A stretch of 64,000 nt of DNA, from contig NZ_CP157278.1 in NCBI RefSeq assembly GCF_040026395.1, positions 5,952,001 through 6,016,000 on the forward strand. Reading direction: 5' to 3'. The notes beneath the pieces were generated by a model. The model was not told where the DNA came from and ran no database searches. It saw nothing but the letters and a program-made list of their open reading frames with translations. Positions 35,796-46,047 of this stretch are shown here, piece by piece. This DNA is from Pedobacter lusitanus (lineage in GTDB: Bacteria > Bacteroidota > Bacteroidia > Sphingobacteriales > Sphingobacteriaceae). A program made the translations under genes and the position numbers. How positions within the stretch are numbered: position 1 is the first letter of the stretch; each line of letters starts with the position of its first letter.

Positions 35796-37466
35796 TTACC
35801 AGCCGGGGTTTTGTTTTAAATTTCCGTTTAATGTTAATTGATCGATAGGCAGTGGATACAGATACATTTTATCATACCATAATCTGTTTGTAATATTAGA
35901 GTAAACCCTGATATATCCGTCTGCATTCAACGCAATACCAGAAACTTGTGATGAAGGATAATTGGTCTTATAGGCCGGAGTTAATTTCATTCCGAGGATA
36001 GTCTCTGGTCTTTCAATTAGTTTGCCGGCTTTCCAGCGTAGTAAATCGTTAAATCTGAATCCATCACCTGCCAGTTCAACGCGACGTTCTCTTCTGATCT
36101 CCTGTAATGGGAGGCTAACACCTGGGAATATCGTGTTGGGGTCAGCAACCAGGTTGGCTAAAACCATATTTGGCATTCCAGCCCTTGCTCTTAATTTATT
36201 GATGCTTACATCAACTACGGTTTGATCCAATTGCCCAAGTTCGGCCTTGGCCTCAGCATAGTTTAATAATACCTCAGCATATCGAAAAATAAACCGATCA
36301 ATGGTTTCCTGATTGGCGTTAGACTGTGCCGGATCTGAAGAACGGCCTTTTATCACTTGATAACCTGTTGTTGTTGCAGAGGTGCCAACTCTTGGTATGC
36401 TGATTTTGTCCTGTGTACCATCCGGGTTTTGAGTCATGACATAACCTGGTGTGGCAATAGTTTGAGTATATCTTGGGTCACGATCCTTAACCTCATTTTC
36501 AGGTGTATCATCTCCTGCATATAAAGGGGATAAAGCCGGTGGTAATCCATCTTTACAGAGGTAAGATCTTACAAAATCTTTACTATAGCCTGTATTTCCA
36601 GCAGAAATGGCTCTGGTATAATTTGTTGTATTGATATTGCTAATATATATTCGGGAGAGTATTGCTTCTTTATTTTTTGACAGGTCATCCTGAATAAAGA
36701 GGTTCCTATAGTCTTGACCAGGGTTTCCTGTCGAGTAGAGCCCATATAGATTTGAATTTATTATTGTCTGCGCTGCGTCTGCTGTGGCCTGTAAAAATAC
36801 ATGCTCATCAGCAAGCCCGTGGTATTTTCTAAAAGTACCTTCCCACAGGCAGATTCTAGCCTTCAAGGCTAAGGCAGCATATTTATTCAGTCTATTTTCT
36901 GCTGAGGGTTCTGTTAAATTAGCAACAGCAAAATCAAGGTCCTTCAATACAAAATCCATTACTTCTTTGTGTGTGTTCTGTGAGGCAAAAAGCTCTGGAG
37001 AATTTTCTGTCAGGTCTTGCTCCAGAATAGGTACAGCGCCAAATTGGATAACTTTCTGCCAATAGAATAAAGCTCTAAAGAACCGGACTTCGGCAGCATA
37101 TTTTTGTTTAGCGGCTTCCGGTATCTCCGATTTTTCATATCTTTTAAGAAAAAAATTGCAAGATCTAATGTTTCCCCAATCCCAACCACCACCTGATGCC
37201 GGAACGACATAGATTCCAGATAAAAAAGTATTCCGATTTCCCGGTATCATGTTGTCAGAATTATTATCGTTATTGGAAAATTCGACTGGGAGAGCAGTAT
37301 AGAACTGATTGGCATAGAGTTTTAAATCGACTTCGCTCTTGAAATAAATTTGTTCATTAATTTTATCTTTTGGAAAACGATCTAAAAAATCTTCTTGTTT
37401 GCACGATGAGAACCCTGCAACAACTATTGTTGCAAAGATTATATATCTGATGTAATTACTTTTCAT
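35796..37466 (-). CDS. SusD/RagB-family nutrient-binding lipoprotein
   Basis: The 556-residue protein has a lipoprotein signal ending FSSC-KQEDF, then the SusD fold: DRFPKDKINEQIYFKSEVDL near the start, AEVRFFRALFYWQKVIQFGAVP (the conserved TPR helix), and a C-terminal RagB part with RFIFRYAEVLLNYAEAKAEL, LQEIRRERRVELAGDGFRFN and DLLRWKAG. It would sit on the cell surface, bind a glycan and hand it to the SusC-type channel encoded 11 bp upstream. The fucosidase gene on the opposite strand suggests a fucose-containing substrate. Confidence 0.95.
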   Translation of the reverse strand: MKSNYIRYIIFATIVVAGFSSCKQEDFLDRFPKDKINEQIYFKSEVDLKLYANQFYTALPVEFSNNDNNSDNMIPGNRNTFLSGIYVVPASGGGWDWGNIRSCNFFLKRYEKSEIPEAAKQKYAAEVRFFRALFYWQKVIQFGAVPILEQDLTENSPELFASQNTHKEVMDFVLKDLDFAVANLTEPSAENRLNKYAALALKARICLWEGTFRKYHGLADEHVFLQATADAAQTIINSNLYGLYSTGNPGQDYRNLFIQDDLSKNKEAILSRIYISNINTTNYTRAISAGNTGYSKDFVRSYLCKDGLPPALSPLYAGDDTPENEVKDRDPRYTQTIATPGYVMTQNPDGTQDKISIPRVGTSATTTGYQVIKGRSSDPAQSNANQETIDRFIFRYAEVLLNYAEAKAELGQLDQTVVDVSINKLRARAGMPNMVLANLVADPNTIFPGVSLPLQEIRRERRVELAGDGFRFNDLLRWKAGKLIERPETILGMKLTPAYKTNYPSSQVSGIALNADGYIRVYSNITNRLWYDKMYLYPLPIDQLTLNGNLKQNPGW

Positions 37467-37477
37467 TATGATTTAAA

Positions 37478-40400
37478 TTATAGGCCTATTTGAACACCAA
37501 ACGAAATTCCTCTGTTAAGTGCATATTCCATACGATTAAATTGTTCGGGGTCAAAATTTTCATACATTTTTGTGAATTCAAACAAGTTCTGGGCAGTAGC
37601 ATAGATGCGAAGTCTGTTGATCTTTACTTTGTTAAGCAGCGACTGAGGGAGGGAGTAACCCAATGTCATCTGTTTCATCCTCAGGTAAGCCCCGCTTTGC
37701 AGATATTTACTCTGTACAAGATAATTCCCACCTCCGCTGAATCGCAAACGAGGGAAATATGCATTTGTGTTTTCGGGAGTCCAATAATTACCAACAAGCG
37801 CCTCTGTTGGGGCGCCGTACTGATCAGAGTAACCCCAAAAAAAATTTCCGCCTAAGGCAATATCCCGTTTGCCGATTCCCTGAAGAAACATGGTGAAATC
37901 AAAGTTTTTATATTGGAAAGTTGCATTAAGACTATATTGGTAGCGGGGAGTGCTGTTGCCGATTATTTTCTGGTCACCTGGATCAGATAAGGTGCCTTTG
38001 CCACGGGTAATTTTTCCATCACCATTTAGATCCCTATACTGGATATCTCCTGCCAGCCAGGTTCCTCCCCAGATTGCACTATTGTTTACTTTAGCAGCAT
38101 CTGCATTGCTTTGATAGAATCCCTGAGTTTCGAATCCCCAGATATCACCAAACTTGTTACCTACATAATAATTATTAATTAACCCGTTTGGGTTGTTAAA
38201 TCGGGTAATAACTGCACTATAATCTGATAATGCTGCAACCAGATTGTAAGTAAAGTCTTTACCGATATGATCTTTCCAGCCTAAACTTAGTTCAAAACCT
38301 TTCGTTTCCAGATCTGCAGCATTTTGATTGGGCACTCCGGTACCTAGTACTGTAGGCAGTGGGCTTCCTGCAACAATCATATCCTTTGTTTGCCTGATAT
38401 AATAATCAAACGTACCGGTTAAACGATTGTTTAAAAGGCCGAAATCAATACCGATATTTTTTGAAGTAACTTTTTCCCAGGAGAAGTCAGCGCCGATCAG
38501 TCCCGGAGCTGAAACAATTGTTTGTTGTTGACCCCCGAAAATATAGCTTCCTATTCCGGAATCCATGTTGGCGATGTAAGGATAACTATTCTTTAATTGC
38601 TGGTTACCTAAAGTTCCATATGAAGTCCTTATTTTAAATTCACTAACAACTATTTTTAAAGGCTCAAAAAAATTTTCTTGTGAAAGTCTCCATCCTGCAG
38701 AAAACGAGGGCTGAAAAGTATAACGATGTCCTCTCGCAAAACGTGATGTCCCGTCATAACGTCCGTTTATCTCGAGTAAATACTTCCCATCGTAAACATA
38801 ATTTAATCGAAAGAAAGAACCTGAAACAGCCCATTCATCTATTGATCCTCCGACATTGGGTTTCAAATCACTATTTAGATTAATAACTGGTATATCCTGA
38901 CTAATCAGGCTTTTTACGCTGGCATTAAACGCCTTAATCTGCTTTAATTCCTGATTATACCCAACCATGGCCTTTAAATAATGTTTTGCACCAAAAGTAT
39001 TCTCATACTGTGCGTATGAATTTAAAGCAACATACCTGTCGTTATTGTTTGCTTCAAATACTTTCGGGGTAGCAGTCCAGGGATATGGGCCAAGTGAAGT
39101 ACCGTTAAAGCCGTATTCGTCAAAAGATTTTGTATTTGTTGTGTTGTTATAGGTATAAGAGTTCCAGGTGTAATCTGTAATAATTTTTACATTTTTAAAA
39201 GGCTTTAATTCGATGCCTCCGGTTAGCCACAGGTCATTTGATTTAGTAATAGACCGTCCATTATCATTAAGAATGTGCAAAACATTACTATAATCTCCTT
39301 GTCCGGCATAATGTCCATCCGGGTTAAACACAGGCATAATAGAACGCGAATCATTGAACAGACTTTCAATAGGTGTAATTGTTCCATTATTAAAGTCTAA
39401 ACCTGATGGACTATTGTCATCTACGCGGTTTAAAAGCATACTTACATTTAGGTTTAACCAGGGCCGTATGGCTGAGTTTAATTTTAAACTGGCATTATAC
39501 TTATTATACTCCTGGTTCGCAGCTTTAAGTACACCTGTTTGATTAAGATAACCAAATGAGCCAATATAGGTTGTATTTTCACTTCCTCCACTTACAGATA
39601 TATTATGCTGTATTTGGGGTGCATATCCTGGGTAAGTTTCTTTTATCCAGTTCGTATTGGCGACATACCTGTATTTATTAGGATTGGCAGGGTCTTGATA
39701 TGCTCCATTTGCCAATATCGGATTATTAATATATTCCTGTGCCTTCTGTAAATCCAAATCGGTAAACGGATTACCTGCTGTTTCACCTCCTGATATGGCA
39801 CCAGTTTTATCTGCTTCCATAAATGTCCTGATGTAATCAACCGAGTTCATGGTTCGTGGTAACCTGGTTGGCCGGGTTAGTGTATAGTCTAATGAATAAG
39901 TAACTTGTGCCGGGGTGTTTTTTTTTCCCTTCTTGGTAGTAATCAATACAACACCATAGGCAGCTCTTACACCATAAATTGCTGAAGCAGAAGCGTCTTT
40001 TAAAACGGTTACATTTTCAACATTATTTGGATTAATTAGGTTAGGATCCATTTGTACACCATCAACCAATATTAATGGCGTTCCTCCATTAATTGAAGTT
40101 ATTCCACGGATATTAAATTCAGACCCTGATCCGGGCTTTCCGTTACCAACAGTAATATTAAGATTTGGGATTAATCCCTGCAAGCCTTGTCCAATATTTG
40201 TTATGGGACGACTCTCCAGAGCTTTGCCATCAACAGAAGCAATAGCGCCGGTTAAATTTACTTTTTTTTGTGTTCCATAACCTACTACCACTACATCGTC
40301 TAATAAGCCGGGCTCCTGGATCATTTTAATGGTTATAACAGAACTAACTTTGATTTCTACTGCGGTGTATCCTACATAGAAGGCAGAGAGAATAGCATCT

Positions 40401-40708
40401 TCCGGCACATTTTTGAGGCTGAACTCCCCGTTGCCATCAGAAATGGTACCGTTTTTGGTGTTTTTAATCTTGATAGTTACGCCGGGCAAGGGATTGCCAT
40501 TCTCATCAATTACTTTACCTTTAACGTTTATATCCTGACTAATAGCAATCATATCGTTAAGGTTTAGATTAAGGAATGCACTATTAGAAAATGCAAGGTT
40601 ACTGATTTGAAGAAAGATAAGTGTAAATAACAGGAAGATGTATTTTATCCTCCGGGGCTTTTTTATGAAGCGATATTCCATCCATAAAATTTTGCGTAAA
40701 AATTTCAT
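37478..40708 (-). CDS. SusC/RagA-family TonB-dependent outer-membrane transporter
   Basis: I start at the ATG at 40708 (1076 residues); the longer frame uses a TTG at 40735. A basic N terminus precedes a hydrophobic signal (about IFLLFTLIFLQISNLAF). Then come a carboxypeptidase-D-like domain (VKGKVIDENGNPLPGVTIKI), the SusC plug motif VVVGYGTQKKVNLTGAI, NIRGITSINGGTPLILVDGV and KDASASAIYGVRAAYGVVLI. A 22-strand barrel ends in GISFGVQIGL. It imports the ligand captured by SusD using TonB energy. The N-terminal extension before the signal is unusually long; the ATG at 40681 would shorten it. Confidence 0.95.
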   Translation of the reverse strand: MKFLRKILWMEYRFIKKPRRIKYIFLLFTLIFLQISNLAFSNSAFLNLNLNDMIAISQDINVKGKVIDENGNPLPGVTIKIKNTKNGTISDGNGEFSLKNVPEDAILSAFYVGYTAVEIKVSSVITIKMIQEPGLLDDVVVVGYGTQKKVNLTGAIASVDGKALESRPITNIGQGLQGLIPNLNITVGNGKPGSGSEFNIRGITSINGGTPLILVDGVQMDPNLINPNNVENVTVLKDASASAIYGVRAAYGVVLITTKKGKKNTPAQVTYSLDYTLTRPTRLPRTMNSVDYIRTFMEADKTGAISGGETAGNPFTDLDLQKAQEYINNPILANGAYQDPANPNKYRYVANTNWIKETYPGYAPQIQHNISVSGGSENTTYIGSFGYLNQTGVLKAANQEYNKYNASLKLNSAIRPWLNLNVSMLLNRVDDNSPSGLDFNNGTITPIESLFNDSRSIMPVFNPDGHYAGQGDYSNVLHILNDNGRSITKSNDLWLTGGIELKPFKNVKIITDYTWNSYTYNNTTNTKSFDEYGFNGTSLGPYPWTATPKVFEANNNDRYVALNSYAQYENTFGAKHYLKAMVGYNQELKQIKAFNASVKSLISQDIPVINLNSDLKPNVGGSIDEWAVSGSFFRLNYVYDGKYLLEINGRYDGTSRFARGHRYTFQPSFSAGWRLSQENFFEPLKIVVSEFKIRTSYGTLGNQQLKNSYPYIANMDSGIGSYIFGGQQQTIVSAPGLIGADFSWEKVTSKNIGIDFGLLNNRLTGTFDYYIRQTKDMIVAGSPLPTVLGTGVPNQNAADLETKGFELSLGWKDHIGKDFTYNLVAALSDYSAVITRFNNPNGLINNYYVGNKFGDIWGFETQGFYQSNADAAKVNNSAIWGGTWLAGDIQYRDLNGDGKITRGKGTLSDPGDQKIIGNSTPRYQYSLNATFQYKNFDFTMFLQGIGKRDIALGGNFFWGYSDQYGAPTEALVGNYWTPENTNAYFPRLRFSGGGNYLVQSKYLQSGAYLRMKQMTLGYSLPQSLLNKVKINRLRIYATAQNLFEFTKMYENFDPEQFNRMEYALNRGISFGVQIGL

Positions 40709-41033
40709 ACGTTTAGGTTTTTTAGTTAGAAGCAAATGGTTCTGGTCAGCTTTTGTGGTTAATCTTAATATTTGGTCATTTGTGGATTAGCAATTGTTGA
40801 CGGCTTTATAATTGCAGGCGTTGTTACATAAACATTTTCTCCTTTCTGTTTGGGTGCTTGTCATCAATTTGAGGATTTTTAAAATTAGAACAGCTTAAGG
40901 ATAACCACAATGCAATAACTTACGGTTATAATGTATTATCTTATGGTGTGTGTCTTTTTTTTATAAGAACATAATACATCAGAATAGCTGTTTTTTACAT
41001 TGTAAATGTTTAGTGTTCTCCTAATTTTACAAG
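40709..41033. other. Divergent intergenic region (325 bp) of the fucosidase/SusCD locus
   Basis: It must hold the promoters of the leftward susC-like gene and the rightward fucosidase gene. I find no open frame longer than about 11 codons and no convincing TAnnTTTG box on either strand. No regulator gene is adjacent. Confidence 0.5.
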
Positions 41034-42804
41034 ATGAAAACCAAAACAAAAACCAGCCTGTGCTTTTGCCTGTTTTTTTTATTATTTATCCCTTTTGTTG
41101 CCATGAGCCAATGGTCGGTACTGAAAGATGATCCGAGGCCGAAGTCTGAATTATATCAAAGATTTACAAAAGAGAAGTGGAATGCCAGCAATTTTGCGAC
41201 GCCTGAAGATATGAAATGGTTTAATGATGCCAGGTTTGGTATGTTTATTACATTTGGATTATCTGCTTATGTAAATAAAGATTTGAGCTGGCCTGTGGTA
41301 TATACCAGAAAGGCTCCGGATAGTGGTCATGGAGCATACCCCGACAGTGTATGGACAAAATGGCCTTCATTGTTTAAGCTACAGAAATTTAATGCTGATG
41401 AATGGGTGAAAATTGCCCAAAATGCAGGTATGAAATATATCGTTGTTATTGCAAAACACCATGATGGGTTTCACATGTGGGACACAGAATATTCTGATTT
41501 TAAAATCACAAATACCCCCTTTGGCCGTGATTATCTAAAAGAACTGTCTGATGCCTGTCATAAAGTTGGAATGCGTTTTGGAATTTACTATTCTCAGCGC
41601 GATTGGCACCATCCGGATTACGCTCCTGTAGATTCTTCTACAATAAAACAAATACCTGATGCACCTTATTTTGAGCCTTTGCCAGGTAAAGAGGTTAAAC
41701 CAGGTCCATCACACCAAAAATATATAGATTATCAATTTAATGTAGTTAGAGAACTTTGTACCAAATATGGTAAAGTAGACCTGTTTTGGTTTGATGCGTG
41801 CTGGTGGGGAGGTATGTTTACTGCTGATATGTGGGATGCTGAAAAGCTTACACGAATGATTCGTAAACTACAGCCTGGTATTATCATTAACAATCGTGCG
41901 AGCCTGCCTGGTGATTTTGATACACCCGAACAACGAATCGGTATGTATCAGGAACGTTCATGGGAAAGTTGTATGACCTTGAATGGGAGCTGGGCATATT
42001 CTCCTGCTCCGGTAAAACCGGTGAAGTTATTAATCCATGATTTGCTCAGTTCGGCAGCAGGTAATGGTAATGTATTACTTAGTTGGGGAGCACTTTGGAA
42101 TGGAGAATTCGATTCGGAACAAAAAGATTCATTACTGGAGATAGGGCAATGGCTTAAAAAAAAATGGTTTAGCTTATTATGGCACAAAAGGCGGTCCGTG
42201 GGTGCCGAATAATGAAAGGGGAGCAACATACAAAGGGAATAAGGTTTTTATTTATGTGTATAACTGGAAGTCCGGAAATTTGAAACTCCCGATTATAAAA
42301 GGCAATCAGGTTTTGAAAGCATCCTTCCTGAATCTGGAGGAAAAACTTTTATGGAAACAACTGGGGGATTCTTTAAATTTCGTTGCACCCATTAAAGCTG
42401 TTCCTATCGCTACAATAATTGAACTTACTATGGAAAAGAAGGTTAGTGCTTCTTTTTCGGCCTTCAATAACTCAATTTTTAATGATCCTGCTTATGGTAC
42501 TAAAATCAAAACAGAACCAATTAAAATCAATGAGTGGAAAAATAACCAGAAAGAAATTGATCTGGGAAAGGTGGAAAATGTTACCGGACTGGGGCTATCA
42601 GCAAATGATGATAGAATCAAGATAAGTGTTTCAGTCAATGGTAAAGAATGGCAAAATCTGGATCTATCAGGCCATAATAGAAATGAAATAAGCCTGACAA
42701 CTTTTATTGCAGGAGCTCATGTTTTGGGGTGTAATATTCGATATATCCGTTTACATATATTAGATAGACTGGCTGATTTAAAAGTAGATATATATTCAAA
42801 ATAA
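41034..42804 (+). pseudogene. GH29 alpha-L-fucosidase, frameshifted at a run of nine A
   Basis: The first frame (41034-42212) has a signal peptide and the GH29 barrel: FNDARFGMFITFGLSAY, KYIVVIAKHHDGFHMWDTEY, the nucleophile Asp in VDLFWFDACWWGG, and IINNRASLPGDF. It fails at a run of nine A (42156-42164) after GQWLK. With eight A the frame would continue as NGLAYYGTKGGPW and into the 42202-42804 frame, which holds the C-terminal beta-sandwich and a galactose-binding-like end. The enzyme would release terminal L-fucose in the periplasm or at the surface. The single extra base could be a true mutation, an assembly error, or a site where polymerase slippage restores some full-length product. 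It is divergent from the SusCD pair. Confidence 0.85.
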
Positions 42805-43031
42805 TTTAGAATCACGAATGATTTCTCATACCATTCTGCTAAGATTTAATTGAATATAGATAAGTTATTTAAACTTTTTTCCGTCTATGATAGTTTTTCT
42901 ACCTTATTTAACGTATAGTAAATCTTATCGGCCAAAAGTTATCAATTCGGAAAAAATTAAATCAATTGCAAACTGTAGATGGAATATATAATATCGGGAT
43001 AAAAAAGGTTGTTTCAAAGACTGAATAGATG

Positions 43032-43941
43032 CTAAAACATTGCTCTAAGCGGTGCCATATCCTTACCTACTTTTTCATCAAGCATTTTGGCGTAAAGCTG
43101 GGTTGTACGAATGTTGGTATGTCCCATCATCTTGGAAACGCTTTCAATCGGCACCCCGTTGAGCAGAGTTACAGTTGTGGCAAAGGTGCGTTTTGCAATC
43201 CGGTTGCCTAATGTTTTGACAACGTCTGAAAGGACAGAAATTTCTATCAGGTATTCGTTCATTTTCTGGTTGCTGGAAATTGGTAAAGCCTTGTTATGAT
43301 TAATACAGAATGGATGATCTTTATACCTGTCCAGAATATCTCCGGCAAGTGGTAACAGAGGAACGGCCACTCTTGTGCCCGTCTTTTTTCTATAGCTGAA
43401 TAACCATCTTTCACCGTCATTCCCTACGCGAGTATCTGATAATTTTAGCTTTTGTACGTCCGCATAAGATAAGGTCACTTTTCTGGTATTTATAAGACAG
43501 GTAATCTTTGACATGTCTTTCCAGTATCTCAAATCTTTTTAGCGTACCTTTTGCATAATCATCCTTTTCGACCAATTCCTCCATGTTTTTGTTGTGAATT
43601 TTGATAGCCTCGCATATGGTATGCATTTTTTCTGCTTTACCTAGGTACTTGCTTTTAATCGCCTCGGAAGTGATTTCTGCATCTTGCCCGCAAAGTAGGG
43701 TGTGGGAGGTGGTAACCCCGGCTTTCATCTTGTCCAGATAAGCATTAAAGGTTTTGGTATCTTCCTTTGTGCCTGTCATGTGTCCCGCCTTGGTGTTCCA
43801 CAATTCAGGTTCGCACTCCCTGCTGGTCGCAAGTTCTGCGCGTTTTCCGTCGACGATGATTCTTAAATAGACAGGAACAGCACCTTTAATGTAATTCTTT
43901 GGCTTTTTCAGGTAGAAAAGCAGACTGAAACTCGTTTTCAT
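43032..43941 (-). pseudogene. Degenerate tyrosine recombinase (integrase) of Bacteroidota type
   Basis: The N-terminal part (from 43941) has the arm-binding domain (FSLLFYLKKPKNYIKGAVPV, then CEPELWNTKAGHMTGT) and the start of the core-binding domain up to VKDYLSYKYQKSD. It then jumps directly to LSYADVQKLKLSD of the catalytic domain in another frame. About 100 codons of the middle are missing, judged from the usual length of about 400 residues. In the catalytic part the HxxR motif has become RxxK (NRIAKRTFAT), while the late GH and the nucleophile Tyr in TTQLYAK remain. It cannot be an active recombinase. Its 5' end lies 245 bp from the 3' end of tRNA-Lys, a common place for such genes. Confidence 0.88.
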
Positions 43942-44038
43942 AATAAAGATTTAAGGTTAACAAAGTTAGCCTTGCAGTCTAAACGTATCAAGTCGTTCAA
44001 TGATTGAACTTGCTGTAAATCAGAAAGTTGAATTCAAT

Positions 44039-44074
44039 TCGGTGAGTTTTGTACTCCCTGAAATTACTCACCGA
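44039..44074. repeat. Inverted repeat between integrase remnant and tRNA
   Basis: TCGGTGAG (44039-44046) and CTCACCGA (44067-44074) are perfect inverted copies with a 20-base spacer. It may be a recombinase or excisionase site of the lost element, or a small RNA hairpin. Confidence 0.35.
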
Positions 44075-44130
44075 ATCACTCACTTTTTATATGTGATTTA
44101 ATGCATATTTTGGGATATTCCCTAAACGAA

Positions 44131-44162
44131 AAAAGCATGCAATCATATGATTGCATGCTTTT
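44131..44162 (-). terminator. Palindromic terminator downstream of tRNA-Lys
   Basis: AAAAGCATGCAATC and GATTGCATGCTTTT pair perfectly around ATAT, flanked by A and T runs that allow termination in both directions. It starts 25 bp beyond the tRNA 3' end. Confidence 0.85.
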
Positions 44163-44186
44163 ACATAGTTTTGATACTATTCTTTG

Positions 44187-44259
44187 TGATCCCGCTGGGA
44201 TTCGAACCCAGGACCACTACATTAAAAGTGTAATGCTCTACCAGCTGAGCTACGGAATC
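44187..44259 (-). tRNA. tRNA-Lys (anticodon TTT)
   Basis: On the minus strand the 73-base gene starts GATTCCGTAGCTCAGCTGGT and ends CGGGATC plus the discriminator A. The acceptor arm pairs over 7 bp with one T-G pair. The anticodon loop CTTTTAA gives TTT, and the T arm has GGTTCGAATCC. CCA is not encoded. A degenerate integrase lies on its 3' side. Confidence 0.96.
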
Positions 44260-44387
44260 AATTAATTCCTTTTGTTTAAGGAGGTGCAAAGATAGAAATT
44301 AAATATTAAGGTGCAATTAATTGTTGTTTTTTTTATAAAAAAAATACCACCTTTTTGATGACTGAAAACGTAATGTCTTGTAAATGA

Positions 44388-44412
44388 GAAAGGCGGAATA
44401 TTTCCGCCTTTC
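44388..44412 (-). terminator. Stem-loop after the second susD-like gene
   Basis: GAAAGGCGGAA (44388-44398) pairs perfectly with TTCCGCCTTTC (44402-44412) with a 3-base loop, 40 bp past the stop of the susD-like gene. A likely terminator of the second SusCD operon. Confidence 0.75.
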
Positions 44413-44451
44413 AACACACACACCATATTTTTTAATAGAAAATCTGAATAC

Positions 44452-46038
44452 CTATTTCAGGATATACATGATACCATTGATATTATCATTTCCTCCATAC
44501 TGACTTTGTAAAGCAGCCTGGTAATTTGCGGTATTCGATGTACGCTCATACTCATGATATTGAAAACGGCTGGCAATACGACCACCATTTCCTGTTCCAG
44601 GACCTGTAGTAAATGCAGGGATATGTGTACGGCGATAAGTAAAATAAGACTCCAGTCCGGAATGACGGAATAAAGCCAGATATTTTTGCTGTACAATCTG
44701 TGTTAATGCATTTGCTATATTATACTTTACTTCCGGCTGGTTATAATACGTATCCCAGTTTACATTGATGGTATAAGTATCATAATTGGCAGGCAGCGCG
44801 ACATTGGTAGAGCCCGGACGGTAGAAATAAGCCGTAAATGACCCTGTGCCAGTAGGTATTTTATAGGAATCCATAGAGCTTTTGATACCCGCGATATAAT
44901 AGGTTTCTACATCACCGGCAGCCCATCCGCGATAAATACCTTCAGCTATATTAAACATTAGTTCAGCGTAACCAATCTGAATACTTGGTTCACCGGTATA
45001 GGTTGAATAGTAACGTTTTCTGTTTAAGAATGAATATTTTTGCTGACCGGCACTGTTATACATGACACCCAGATCCTGACCTGCATCGGCACCGATGAAA
45101 GAAGAAAAATCAGTAGGGCTTTGCTTTAAGGTATCCACCTGATAACGGGAAGGCTCAGCAGTTACAAATACCCTTGGATCTTTAAGTTTAGTTAATAAAC
45201 CAATATAGGTAGCCGAAGTGTTTTTCCTGGATCCGCTTTGTCCAAAATTATCAGGATTCTGCGGATAGTAGTTTGTAGGAGAAATATAAGTATACTGCAT
45301 ATTATCTGCAGCACTTTCCATAATCGGATATTTAGTTTTGTTGCCTACGATATCGGCGAATTGCTGTTTAATGTTCAGTTGTGCATCATCATCTGCTCTT
45401 TTGCTCAGCTGAATCAGCAGACGTATTCTGAAGGTATTAATCGTTTTTTGCCATTTCAGTAAATCACCGTTGAAAAATATATCTCCGGCAAGGATATTCT
45501 CTTTTGCCGCAATTAAGGTAGTCAGATCTGTATTCGCACTTTCAAGCAAAGCCAGTGACTGGGTCATTACATTTTTTTGCGTGTCATAAGCAGGAGTAAG
45601 GTTTGCCATTCCAGCCAATGCGTTTGTCATCGGAATATCGCCCATTTCCATACTCATTTTAGTGAAAAGGTAAGCCTTGAAAAACTTTCCTAAAGCACTG
45701 TACGAATTTACTGCAGAACCAGCTTTAAGTGCCTGCTTTTCCATCTCTACCACATTTTTCAGAATGGTATAGTAGTCATCACCATATTTAAAATCATAGC
45801 GGTTGTTTCCATAATAATCATAATTATTCAGGTAATACTGATTATTGGTTTCTTTAGAACCATCCGGTCCTTCGACCAAACCTTTACTGGTTAAAATACC
45901 ATTTAAAAGCAGGGAGGCCTGAACTGCTGTTGGTTTATTATTATTTATCGTTTTCTCTTCGAAGTCTTTTTTGCAGCCCGAAATGGTAACTACCAGTAAA
46001 AGAGGTAAAAGAGAAGAAAGTTTGAATATCTTTTTCAT
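44452..46038 (-). CDS. SusD-like lipoprotein (SusD-like_2 type)
   Basis: The 528-residue protein has a lipoprotein signal (LLPLLLVVTISGC-KKDFEE) and the layout of the shorter SusD-like_2 branch: PTAVQASLLLNGILTSKGL, YSALGKFFKAYLFTKMSMEMG with GDIPMTNAL, TFRIRLLIQLSKRADDD and IQIGYAELMFNIAEGIYRGW. It should bind a nutrient at the cell surface together with the SusC-type transporter encoded 9 bp upstream. No degradative enzyme lies nearby, so the substrate is not indicated; peptides are handled by several members of this branch. Confidence 0.92.
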   Translation of the reverse strand: MKKIFKLSSLLPLLLVVTISGCKKDFEEKTINNNKPTAVQASLLLNGILTSKGLVEGPDGSKETNNQYYLNNYDYYGNNRYDFKYGDDYYTILKNVVEMEKQALKAGSAVNSYSALGKFFKAYLFTKMSMEMGDIPMTNALAGMANLTPAYDTQKNVMTQSLALLESANTDLTTLIAAKENILAGDIFFNGDLLKWQKTINTFRIRLLIQLSKRADDDAQLNIKQQFADIVGNKTKYPIMESAADNMQYTYISPTNYYPQNPDNFGQSGSRKNTSATYIGLLTKLKDPRVFVTAEPSRYQVDTLKQSPTDFSSFIGADAGQDLGVMYNSAGQQKYSFLNRKRYYSTYTGEPSIQIGYAELMFNIAEGIYRGWAAGDVETYYIAGIKSSMDSYKIPTGTGSFTAYFYRPGSTNVALPANYDTYTINVNWDTYYNQPEVKYNIANALTQIVQQKYLALFRHSGLESYFTYRRTHIPAFTTGPGTGNGGRIASRFQYHEYERTSNTANYQAALQSQYGGNDNINGIMYILK

Positions 46039-46047
46039 ATTGGAGAA

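Noticed and set aside
43032..43941. Two separate small integrase genes.
   Set aside because: Together they are the two ends of one tyrosine integrase with the middle missing; the overlap is an out-of-frame joint.
44039..44412. CRISPR array or repeat cluster around the tRNA.
   Set aside because: The inverted repeats are all different from each other and fit terminators or single hairpins; there are no regular spacers.
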